This document shows positions 37,966 to 46,720 of a stretch of 64,000 bases of DNA, in pieces. Source of the stretch: an uncultured Pelagibacteraceae bacterium (GTDB lineage Bacteria > Pseudomonadota > Alphaproteobacteria > Pelagibacterales > Pelagibacteraceae); the NCBI GenBank assembly GCA_902559635.1, contig CACEIY010000001.1, positions 57,549-121,548 on the forward strand, given 5' to 3'. The position numbers were made by a program, and so were the translations under genes. Each line of letters begins with the position of its first letter. The stretch's first letter is position 1. The notes beneath the pieces are model-generated. The model was not told the origin of the DNA. It saw only the letters and a list, made by a program, of their open reading frames with translations, and searched no databases.

Positions 37966-39702
37966 ATGTCAATTGATTTTCAAATATTAAAAAGATTATA
38001 CAAAAGTTATACTAGAAAATATTTAAAAAAAATTTTATTATCTGTTTTTTTTACAATCATTTTGGCTGGTAGCACTTCTGCTGTTGCTTATTTATTAGAT
38101 CCAGCAATAGATCAACTTTTTATAAATCAAAATCAACAAATGTTATATCTAATTCCAGGATTAATTATTTTAGCTTTTGCTGCAAAAGGAAGTTCTTTAT
38201 ACCTAGCTAAAGTTTTGATGATTGCAGTTTCTCAAGATGTTAAAAGAGATATGCAGGTAGATATGTTTAATACAATAGTAGTCGCAGATACAGGATTGAT
38301 TGATAAAAAACATTCTGGAAAATTCATAGCAAACCTAACTAATGATATAAACATGATTACAAACCTTCTTAGTGTAGCAATTTTAAATCTATTTAAAGAT
38401 AGTTTTACTCTAATTGCATTATTAGGAGTAATGTTTTATCAAAATTGGAAATTATCTTTAATAGCTATGATAATGATACCATTAGCAAGTGGTGCTGCTA
38501 GAACTTTAGGAAAAAGAATTGGTAAAGTAACTACTGAACAAATGGTTAAAGCGGGAAGTTTTATGAGTTATTTAGTTGAAATATTTAAAAATCATAAAAT
38601 TATTAAAATTTTCCAAAATGAAAACTACGAAAAAAAAAGAGCAAGAATAGTACTTGAAGAATTAAAAATAAAAGGTCAAAAAATTGCTGAAATAATGGTT
38701 AGGGCTTCACCGATTATGGAGTTTTTAACTGGCATAATGATTGCCTGTTTAGTTTATGTTGCGGCTATACTAGTTTCTAATAACGAGCTCGAAGTAAGTA
38801 AATTCTTTTCTTTTCTTGCAGCAATGATGTTGGCCTATCAGCCTGTACGATCATTAGCTACTCTTAATATGACAATTCAACAAGGTTTAGCAGGTGCAAA
38901 AAGAGTATTGCCTGTAATTGATGAAAAACCAGAAATTACAGACAAAGATAATATAAAAGATTTAAAATTTAATATAGGTGAGATTATTTTCGAAAATGTA
39001 AATTTTGGCTACTCAAAAGAAGATGAAACTTTAAAATCTGTTAATTTAAAGTTTCCTGGAGAAAAAATGACTGCCCTAGTTGGTCAAAGTGGAGCTGGTA
39101 AATCAACAATTCTAAATCTTATTCCTAGATTTTATAATATTCAAAAAGGTGATATCAAAATTGACGAACAATCTATTTATGATTATTCAATATATTCTTT
39201 AAGAAAAGGAATTTCTCTTGTAAGCCAAGACACAACTTTATTTGATGATACTGTAAAAAATAATATTGCGTATGCTAATCTTAATGCAACTGATGAAGAG
39301 ATTAAAGAGGCAGCTAAAAATTCTTTTGCTGATGAATTTATTCAAAAACTTCCAAAAAAGTATGAAACTTTAATTGGTGAAAATGGTATTAGACTTTCTG
39401 GAGGAGAAAAGCAAAGACTATCAATAGCTAGAGCAATTCTTAAAAAAAGCCCTGTAATATTGTTGGATGAAGCAACCTCATCATTGGATGCCGAGACAGA
39501 AAGTAAAATTCAAAAAGCAATAAACTTCTTAACAGAAGGAAGAACTACAATAGTTATAGCTCATAGATTATCAACTATATTAAATTCAGATAAGATTTAT
39601 GTAATAGAAAATGGTCAAGTTATGGGTTCTGGCTCACATGATGAGTTATTAAAAACATCAACAATTTATAAAAATTTTTATGAAAAACAAATTAAAAAAT
39701 AA
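37966..39702 (+). CDS. msbA: ABC transporter, lipid A/multidrug exporter (MsbA-like)
   Basis: Walker A GQSGAGKST, signature LSGGEKQRLSIARAIL, Walker B VILLDEATSSLD; next to waaA/lpxK. Confidence 0.92.
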   Translation: MSIDFQILKRLYKSYTRKYLKKILLSVFFTIILAGSTSAVAYLLDPAIDQLFINQNQQMLYLIPGLIILAFAAKGSSLYLAKVLMIAVSQDVKRDMQVDMFNTIVVADTGLIDKKHSGKFIANLTNDINMITNLLSVAILNLFKDSFTLIALLGVMFYQNWKLSLIAMIMIPLASGAARTLGKRIGKVTTEQMVKAGSFMSYLVEIFKNHKIIKIFQNENYEKKRARIVLEELKIKGQKIAEIMVRASPIMEFLTGIMIACLVYVAAILVSNNELEVSKFFSFLAAMMLAYQPVRSLATLNMTIQQGLAGAKRVLPVIDEKPEITDKDNIKDLKFNIGEIIFENVNFGYSKEDETLKSVNLKFPGEKMTALVGQSGAGKSTILNLIPRFYNIQKGDIKIDEQSIYDYSIYSLRKGISLVSQDTTLFDDTVKNNIAYANLNATDEEIKEAAKNSFADEFIQKLPKKYETLIGENGIRLSGGEKQRLSIARAILKKSPVILLDEATSSLDAETESKIQKAINFLTEGRTTIVIAHRLSTILNSDKIYVIENGQVMGSGSHDELLKTSTIYKNFYEKQIKK

Positions 39703-39704
39703 TA

Positions 39705-40961
39705 ATGCTAATATTTTATAGACTACTAACTGGTCTAATCTTAATTTTATCTCCATTTATTTTAATTATTAGATTAATAAAGAGAAAAGAAGATCCAAAA
39801 AGATTTAAAGAAAAATTTTGTTTTTTTTCGGAAAAAAAAAATAAAGGTAAACTTATTTGGTTTCATGGAGCAAGTGTTGGTGAACTACAAAGCATTGTAC
39901 CTTTGATAGAACAATTAGATAAAAATGAAAAAATAAAACAAATTTTAATTACATCTAATACGTTGAGTTCTTCAAAAGTTATTAATAAGTTTAAATTCAA
40001 AAAAGTTATTCACCAATTTTTTCCAATTGATGTAAATTTTCTTTCGAAAAAATTTTTAAATTATTGGAAACCTTCTATTGCATTTTTTATAGACTCAGAA
40101 ATATGGCCTAACATGTTATTAAATTTAAAAAATGAAGAAATCCCAATTATTCTTTTAAATGCAAGAATTACAAAAAAAACATTTAAAAAATGGTTAATAT
40201 TTTCTGATTTTGCTAATAATTTATTTAGAAAATTTAATTTGTGTCTTTCATCAAATAATGAATCAAAAAAATTTTTAAAAAAACTCGGAGCAAAAGAAAT
40301 AAAATATATTGGAAATTTAAAATACGCACAATCAGAACAAAAAATAGATAATTTAAAGAATAATGTTCAAAAATTTATAAAATCTAAAAAAGTTTGGTGT
40401 GCATCTAGTACTCATTTTAATGAAGAATATTTATGTGGTTTAATTCATAAAAGATTAAAGAAAAAACATAAAAATTTATTAACAATTATTATTCCTCGTC
40501 ACATAAATAGAATTGAGTCTATTAAAAAAGAATTAGCTAATCTTACTCTGAAAATTCAACTAGATGAGCCATCATCATCAATTGATTCAAAAACTGATAT
40601 ATATTTAGTCAATTCGTATGGAAAAACTAAATCTTTTTATAATAATTGTAAAAATGTTTTTCTTGGAGGCTCAATCATAAATCATGGTGGGCAAAACCCC
40701 TTGGAAGCAGCTAGGTTTGGCTGTAAAATTTTACATGGTAAAAATGTATCAAATTTTAGAGAAATTTATGATTTTCTAAATAAAAATAAAATATCGCATT
40801 TGGTAAGAACAAAACTAGAGTTTGAAAGAAAATTAGATACTCTTCTTTCTAAAAAAAATAACTCTTCTAAAACTATTAGATTTAGAATTAATCATATCGG
40901 TAAAAAAATTTTAAAAGATACACAGAAAGAAATTAATTTTTTTTTAAAAAATGCAATTTAA
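39705..40961 (+). CDS. waaA: 3-deoxy-D-manno-octulosonic acid transferase
   Basis: WFHGASVGELQSIVPLI, FIDSEIWPNML, FLGGSIINHGGQNPLEAARFG. Confidence 0.94.
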   Translation: MLIFYRLLTGLILILSPFILIIRLIKRKEDPKRFKEKFCFFSEKKNKGKLIWFHGASVGELQSIVPLIEQLDKNEKIKQILITSNTLSSSKVINKFKFKKVIHQFFPIDVNFLSKKFLNYWKPSIAFFIDSEIWPNMLLNLKNEEIPIILLNARITKKTFKKWLIFSDFANNLFRKFNLCLSSNNESKKFLKKLGAKEIKYIGNLKYAQSEQKIDNLKNNVQKFIKSKKVWCASSTHFNEEYLCGLIHKRLKKKHKNLLTIIIPRHINRIESIKKELANLTLKIQLDEPSSSIDSKTDIYLVNSYGKTKSFYNNCKNVFLGGSIINHGGQNPLEAARFGCKILHGKNVSNFREIYDFLNKNKISHLVRTKLEFERKLDTLLSKKNNSSKTIRFRINHIGKKILKDTQKEINFFLKNAI

Positions 40962-41886
40962 AAAACCAACATTTTGGGATTATAAAAAAATATCTTTCTG
41001 GTCAATTTTATTATTTCCATTTTCAATCTTATATTTAGGAATAATCTGGATCATTAGAGTTCCAGCAATATTCAAAAAATATAAAAAACCTTCTATTCCC
41101 ATAATATGTGTAGGTAATATTTATCTAGGAGGGACTGGTAAAACACCTTTAGTTAAAGAAATTTTTAATATTACAAAATCCTTAGGTAAAAATCCTGCAT
41201 TTATAAAAAAATATCATGCTTATTTATCTGATGAAATCAAAATGTTAAAAGATAAAGGAAAAACTTACACCAATCACAAAAGATACGAAAGTTTGCTTTT
41301 GTCAATTTCCAATAATCACAATGTCGCAATATTAGATGATGGTTTCCAGGATTTTTCAATTAGACCAGATTTTTCAATTTTATGTTTTAATTCTAAACAA
41401 ATGATAGGTAACGGTCTCTTAATTCCATCCGGACCTTTAAGAGAAAGTTTAACTGCTATTTTAAGAGCTGACTGTATAATAATAAACGGTCATAAAAATT
41501 TAGAGTTTGAAAAAAAACTTTTTAAAGCAGTTCGAAATAAAAAATTACATATATTTTATTCAAAATATAAAATTAAAAATATCGAAAAATTTAAGAATAA
41601 AGAAATTACTGCTTTTGCAGGAATTGGAAATCCATCAAATTTTTTTGATTTATTAAGAGAAAATAAATTAAATATAAAGGAAACTTATTCTTTTCCTGAT
41701 CACCACGATTATTCTGAAAAAGATTTTGAAAAAATAATAAAAGATAAATCTAACAAAATTATTACAACCGAAAAAGATTATTATAGAATGAATGAGTCAC
41801 AAAAACAAAGTTGTGACTATGTAGAAGTTGATTTACAAATTGAAAACAAAGATAAATTTAAAGATATTATCAAATCTTATTTATGA
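40951..41886 (+). CDS. lpxK: Tetraacyldisaccharide 4'-kinase
   Basis: ICVGNIYLGGTGKTPLVKEI, ILDDGFQDFSI, GPLRESLTAILRAD. Confidence 0.94.
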   Translation: MQFKKPTFWDYKKISFWSILLFPFSILYLGIIWIIRVPAIFKKYKKPSIPIICVGNIYLGGTGKTPLVKEIFNITKSLGKNPAFIKKYHAYLSDEIKMLKDKGKTYTNHKRYESLLLSISNNHNVAILDDGFQDFSIRPDFSILCFNSKQMIGNGLLIPSGPLRESLTAILRADCIIINGHKNLEFEKKLFKAVRNKKLHIFYSKYKIKNIEKFKNKEITAFAGIGNPSNFFDLLRENKLNIKETYSFPDHHDYSEKDFEKIIKDKSNKIITTEKDYYRMNESQKQSCDYVEVDLQIENKDKFKDIIKSYL

Positions 41887-42743
41887 AAATAGTAAAACAT
41901 TTTTTTGAATTTATATTCATTGTCCCCTTCTTTATTATTTTTAAAATTATTGGATACAAAAACGCAACGAATTTAGGTGAATTTATTGGTAAAATATTTG
42001 GTCCATTGTTTAGATCTAATTTTAAAATTCAAAAAAATTTAGAAAATTCAAATATTGGCAATTCAAAAAAAGATAGAAAAATTATTATCAATAATATGTG
42101 GGGCAATTATGGAAGAATTTTTGCAGAATACATGTACATTAAACAATATAGACAAAATAGTCTTTCAAATAATATTGAAGTAGTTGGCCAAAATATTTTG
42201 GAAGAAATTAAAAATGATAATAAACCAGTAATATTTATCTCTGGACACTTTAATAACTTTGAATTAATGGCCATGCATCTAGAAAAATCTGGTATCGATT
42301 TGGCTGCTATATACAGACCTTTAAATAACAAATTTTTAAATCCTTTAATGGAAAAAATTAGAAAAAATTATATTTGTAAAAAGCAAATAAAAAAAGGCAT
42401 GTCTGGTACAAAAGAAACCTTAAAATATTTTAAAAAAGGTACTTCTATTGCTTTAATGATTGATCAAAGAGTTTCTGAGGGAATAAGTTGTAATTTTTTT
42501 AATAAAAAAGCTTTAACAACTACTATACCAGCTCAATTTGTAAAAAAATTCAATTGTAAGGTTATTCCAATATATATTGAAAGAAAGAATGGATATCAAT
42601 TTAGACTAGAGATATTTAAACCTATAGAGTTTTTTAAAAATGAAAATATTGAAATTATTACATCTAATTTAAATAAAATTCTTGAAGAAATGATAAAAAG
42701 AAATCCAGACCAATGGATTTGGACACATAACAGATGGAAATAA
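41883..42743 (+). CDS. lpxL: Lipid A lauroyl acyltransferase (LpxL/HtrB family)
   Basis: FISGHFNNFELMAMHLEKSG, YRPLNNKFLNPLMEKIR, DQWIWTHNRWK. Confidence 0.9.
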   Translation: MKIVKHFFEFIFIVPFFIIFKIIGYKNATNLGEFIGKIFGPLFRSNFKIQKNLENSNIGNSKKDRKIIINNMWGNYGRIFAEYMYIKQYRQNSLSNNIEVVGQNILEEIKNDNKPVIFISGHFNNFELMAMHLEKSGIDLAAIYRPLNNKFLNPLMEKIRKNYICKKQIKKGMSGTKETLKYFKKGTSIALMIDQRVSEGISCNFFNKKALTTTIPAQFVKKFNCKVIPIYIERKNGYQFRLEIFKPIEFFKNENIEIITSNLNKILEEMIKRNPDQWIWTHNRWK

Positions 42744-42744
42744 T

Positions 42745-42936
42745 TTAATTATTTTTTTCTCTTTTTTTTGCAGCCTCTATATAAGAATAATAAGCTTCTT
42801 GTAACTCAACATTCCAATAATTAAGTTGATCTAAAGAAATTTTTTTACCCGATATTGCACAAATCACATGATCTCCTTCCTCAATTATTTCAAAATTATT
42901 TGGTAAATATTTTATTTTTGCTAATTTTTTAAACAT
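42745..42936 (-). CDS. DUF2093 family protein
   Basis: LPNNFEIIEEGDHVICAISGKKISLDQLNYWNVELQEAY; start reset to MFKKLAK. Confidence 0.8.
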   Translation of the reverse strand: MFKKLAKIKYLPNNFEIIEEGDHVICAISGKKISLDQLNYWNVELQEAYYSYIEAAKKREKNN

Positions 42937-42957
42937 TTTTAGTTTATATATTATTAT

Positions 42958-44223
42958 ATGAAAGTTGGGATAATTGGAAGCGGTGGGAGAGAACATGCTT
43001 TGTGTTATGCAATTAAAAAATCTAAAAAAGTAGAAAAGATTTTTTGTCTACCAGGAAACGCTGGAACGCACGAAATAGCAGAGAATATTGATTTAGATAT
43101 AAATAATTTTGAGTTGTTAAAAGAATTCATTAAAGAAAATGATATAGATATAATCATCATTGGTCCTGAAAAACCCTTAGTTGAAGGTATTGTTGATTTT
43201 TTAGAAACAAATAAAATTAAAGTTTTTGGTCCAAATAAACTGGCATCAAAACTTGAAGGATCTAAAATATTTACTAAGAATTTATGTAAAGAATATAATA
43301 TTCCAACAGCAAAATTTGGTGTTTTTAAAAATATAGAATCAGCTTTAAATTTTTTACTTAAATGTAAATTTCCTCTGGTAATTAAAGCTGATGGTCTGGC
43401 TGCAGGAAAAGGGGTTTATATTTGTGAAAATAAAAACCAGGGAGAACAAGCTATTAAAGAAATATTTAATGGAAAATTTGGAAAGGCAAACGAATTATTA
43501 ATTGAAGAATTTCTAAAAGGTGAAGAGATGAGTTTCTTCGTAATTTCTGATGGAATAAGCATTAAAAATTTTGGTACTGCACAAGATCATAAAAGAGTTG
43601 GTGAAGGCGATGTAGGACTAAATACTGGCGGCATGGGGGCATACTCTCCATCTCGTTTGGAAAGCGAAGTATTAAATAAAAAAATTTTAGATAAAATCAT
43701 AAAACCAACTCTAAAAGCTTTAGAAAATTTAAATACGAATTTTAAAGGTTTTTTGTATGCTGGTTTAATGATTATAGAAGATGAGCCATATTTAATAGAA
43801 TATAATGTCAGAATGGGTGATCCAGAATGTCAAACTATTTTGCCAAGACTTAAAACAAATTTTTTAGAAATAGTAGAAGCAACTATTAATCAAAAACTAA
43901 ATCAAATTGATGTAGATTGGTCAGATACTAAAACTTTATCAATAGTGCAATGCTCAAAAGGATATCCTGAGACCTATGAAAAAAATCTGGAAATTAAAAA
44001 TTTAGATAAAATTATTCTTACAGAAAATGAATTTATATTTCACGCTGGAACTAAAATTGATAGTTCTAAAATTCTTTCAAGTGGTGGACGTGTGTTAAAT
44101 TTTGTAGCTAAATCAAAAAGTTTTAAAAATAGTAGAGAGATTGTTATAGATCTAATTAATAAAATTAATTGGAAAAAAGGTTTTTATAGAAAAGATATAG
44201 GTTATAAAGTTATAGATGAATGA
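42958..44223 (+). CDS. purD: Phosphoribosylamine-glycine ligase
   Basis: GSGGREHALCYAIKKS, PGNAGT, QDHKRVGEGDVGLNTGGMGAYSP, YNVRMGDPECQ. Confidence 0.97.
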   Translation: MKVGIIGSGGREHALCYAIKKSKKVEKIFCLPGNAGTHEIAENIDLDINNFELLKEFIKENDIDIIIIGPEKPLVEGIVDFLETNKIKVFGPNKLASKLEGSKIFTKNLCKEYNIPTAKFGVFKNIESALNFLLKCKFPLVIKADGLAAGKGVYICENKNQGEQAIKEIFNGKFGKANELLIEEFLKGEEMSFFVISDGISIKNFGTAQDHKRVGEGDVGLNTGGMGAYSPSRLESEVLNKKILDKIIKPTLKALENLNTNFKGFLYAGLMIIEDEPYLIEYNVRMGDPECQTILPRLKTNFLEIVEATINQKLNQIDVDWSDTKTLSIVQCSKGYPETYEKNLEIKNLDKIILTENEFIFHAGTKIDSSKILSSGGRVLNFVAKSKSFKNSREIVIDLINKINWKKGFYRKDIGYKVIDE

Positions 44224-44780
44224 GGATAATTAGTGGAAATTTTAAAGGCAAAAAACTATTTTTACCTAAAGATAAAAAAACAAGACCACTAAAAGATATA
44301 GTAAAAGAATCTATTTTTAATTTAATCAAGCATTCAAAAAAAATTAATATAAATATTGAAAATTCATTAGTTCTAGATTTATTTTCAGGTACAGGTTCAT
44401 TTGGTATAGAATGTTTATCAAGGGGCTCTCAAAAAGTATTTTTTTTTGAAAATTATAACGAAGCAGTAAAAGTTTTAGAAAAAAATTTAAATTCTCTTAA
44501 AAATACTAAAAATTTTAAAATCTATAAACAAAATTTTTTTAATTTTTTTTCTTTAGAAAATAATTTTGATTTTAATTTTGATCTAATTTTTATTGATCCA
44601 CCTTATAAAGAAAAAAATATAAATCAAATAATTGAAAAAATCTTAGAAAAAAAACTTCTTAATCAAAATGGTATTCTGATAATTCATAGACACAAAAAAG
44701 ATAATATTAATATTACAGAAAAACTAAGAATTATTGAAGATCGAACTTATGGAATTTCAAGAATACTTTTTGGAAATTAA
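44220..44780 (+). CDS. rsmD: 16S rRNA (guanine(966)-N(2))-methyltransferase
   Basis: RIISGNFKGKKL, TRPLKDIVKESIFN, VLDLFSGTGSFGIECLSRG, LIFIDPPY. Confidence 0.94.
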   Translation: MRIISGNFKGKKLFLPKDKKTRPLKDIVKESIFNLIKHSKKININIENSLVLDLFSGTGSFGIECLSRGSQKVFFFENYNEAVKVLEKNLNSLKNTKNFKIYKQNFFNFFSLENNFDFNFDLIFIDPPYKEKNINQIIEKILEKKLLNQNGILIIHRHKKDNINITEKLRIIEDRTYGISRILFGN

Positions 44781-45935
44781 AATTTTTTTAGTCTGTTTTT
44801 TTATCAATTCTACTGCTGGCTGATCAAAAGGATTTATTTTCATTGCTCTTCCTAAAAGTATTGTTTCAAAAATAAAAAAAGTAAACAATTCTCCTAAAGT
44901 CTGTTCATCTCTACTATTAATAATAAAACTTCTGTAAGGTATTTTTCTTTGTTTGAAAACTTTTTCAGTGGCAAGAAATTGGGAGTATGAAACCTCGTTA
45001 AGACTTTTGTTTTTAAGGTATGAATGTGTATCGAGTAAGCTTTTGTTTTTTATCTTTTTTGTATTTTTTTCTTTAACAAAAAAAAGTGTAAAAAAATGAT
45101 TTTTATTTCCATGTAAATAATACTGCATCAAGCTATGATTATCTTTAGGCATTAATGATATTAATGGTAATATACCTTTACTTTTTTTACCTAAGCTTTC
45201 TGCAACTAATTGCTGGTACCAATTAAATAAATCATTTGATTTATCATCATAATTTAAAATTATTGAGTTAGTTTTTTTTTTATTAACCAAATCATAAATA
45301 CTCGTAACATTTTGTATTAAAGAATTTATAAAATATTTTTTATTAATTAATTTGTTTAATCTTCTAAATTTTTCTGGTTTAAATCCCATTAATTGGGCTG
45401 GTAACATTCCAACTTCTGAAAGTACAGAATATCTACCTCCAATAAAATTATTATGGTGTATAATTTCTGCTCTCAATTTTTGAGCCAATTTCGTTAAATA
45501 ATTTTTTTTATTCTCAGTTATAAAAATATTTGTATTTTTTTTATCAATTAAAATATTTGAATTTGAAATTGTTTCTAATGTGTTTCCTGATTTTGAGATA
45601 ATAAGTGTTATTTTTTTTTTATTATCATTGTATAATGGAATGTTTGAAAAATTATCAACAAATGTAAATTTTTTATTTTTTGGTTTTAAAAATTTATATA
45701 TTGCTTTTGCTCCTAGAATAGATCCTCCCATTCCTATTAATAAAACTTGATTTATTTTTTTTAATTTTTTAACTATTTTTTTTGAAAATGTATCTTTGTA
45801 GCTTTTATCTAAAGATAGTATTACTTCATTTTTTTCTTTAATTAAATTTTCATAAATATTAAGAATTTTTTTTTTTTTATTAAATTTTGTTTTTAAATTA
45901 AAATTTTTAAATTTTATACTTTTTCCAAACATCAA
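44757..45935 (-). CDS. pgi: Glucose-6-phosphate isomerase
   Basis: LLIGMGGSILGAKAIY, LIISKSGNTLETI, IGGRYSVLSEVGMLPAQLMG, PFDQPAVELIKK. Confidence 0.9.
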   Translation of the reverse strand: MMFGKSIKFKNFNLKTKFNKKKKILNIYENLIKEKNEVILSLDKSYKDTFSKKIVKKLKKINQVLLIGMGGSILGAKAIYKFLKPKNKKFTFVDNFSNIPLYNDNKKKITLIISKSGNTLETISNSNILIDKKNTNIFITENKKNYLTKLAQKLRAEIIHHNNFIGGRYSVLSEVGMLPAQLMGFKPEKFRRLNKLINKKYFINSLIQNVTSIYDLVNKKKTNSIILNYDDKSNDLFNWYQQLVAESLGKKSKGILPLISLMPKDNHSLMQYYLHGNKNHFFTLFFVKEKNTKKIKNKSLLDTHSYLKNKSLNEVSYSQFLATEKVFKQRKIPYRSFIINSRDEQTLGELFTFFIFETILLGRAMKINPFDQPAVELIKKQTKKILISKKYS

Positions 45936-45937
45936 TT

Positions 45938-46249
45938 TTATTCAATTTTTTGAAGAATTGATTCTTCTATTGATGAAGGTTTAGAATTTTTTTCATTTGT
46001 AGATGACTGTTCAGTATTACCTTTGTTCAACAAAATGTTAATTTCTTCATCCTCTGTTTCATTATCAATTATTTGACCATCCTGAGGTACTGGAAGTTTG
46101 CCATAACCAGGAGGCAAAACTAAAGGATTTTTTTTTTCTACTAAAAACTCATCTGTGCTTGATTTTTTTTGCAGAGTAAAAGCGTCTTTTGCTGACTGAC
46201 ATGATGCTAAAAAAAATAATGTAATAAATATGAGTGTAATTTTTTTCAT
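45938..46249 (-). CDS. Small lipoprotein, DUF3035-like
   Basis: Lipobox FFLASCQSA; NPLVLPPGYGKLPVP. Confidence 0.75.
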   Translation of the reverse strand: MKKITLIFITLFFLASCQSAKDAFTLQKKSSTDEFLVEKKNPLVLPPGYGKLPVPQDGQIIDNETEDEEINILLNKGNTEQSSTNEKNSKPSSIEESILQKIE

Positions 46250-46719
46250 GATTTCTTTTTTTTAAAAAATTCTAATATAATTAATAAAATTACTCCAATA
46301 GTAATAAATATATCAGCTACATTAAATATAAACCAATGAAAATTATTTATACTTATATCTATGAAGTCAGGAACAGAAGAATAGTAAATTCTATCAAATA
46401 AGTTGCCTAAAGACCCTCCAACAATCATTAAAAAGCCTAATTTTTCAACTCCTTTTGATTTATTTGCAAGCCAAATAATTATTGAGGTTATTAAAGCTAT
46501 TAGAAGTGTAATTAAATTATAGTAAAATTTATCATCAAAAGAAAGTAATCCAAAAGCAATTCCCTCATTCCAAATTAAATTAAAATTTAAAAAGGATGTA
46601 ACACTAAAATTTACTTCACCATTTACTTCTGCTGATTTAATTACAAGTAATTTACTCAATCTATCGATAGAGAAAATAAAGATAACAAATATTAAGTCTA
46701 TTATTTTTTTTTTTGACAT
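46246..46719 (-). CDS. lspA: Signal peptidase II
   Basis: NEGIAFGLL, GGSLGNLFDRI, WFIFNVADIFITIGVILL; start reset to MSKKKI immediately after ileS stop. Confidence 0.94.
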   Translation of the reverse strand: MSKKKIIDLIFVIFIFSIDRLSKLLVIKSAEVNGEVNFSVTSFLNFNLIWNEGIAFGLLSFDDKFYYNLITLLIALITSIIIWLANKSKGVEKLGFLMIVGGSLGNLFDRIYYSSVPDFIDISINNFHWFIFNVADIFITIGVILLIILEFFKKKKS

Positions 46720-46720
46720 C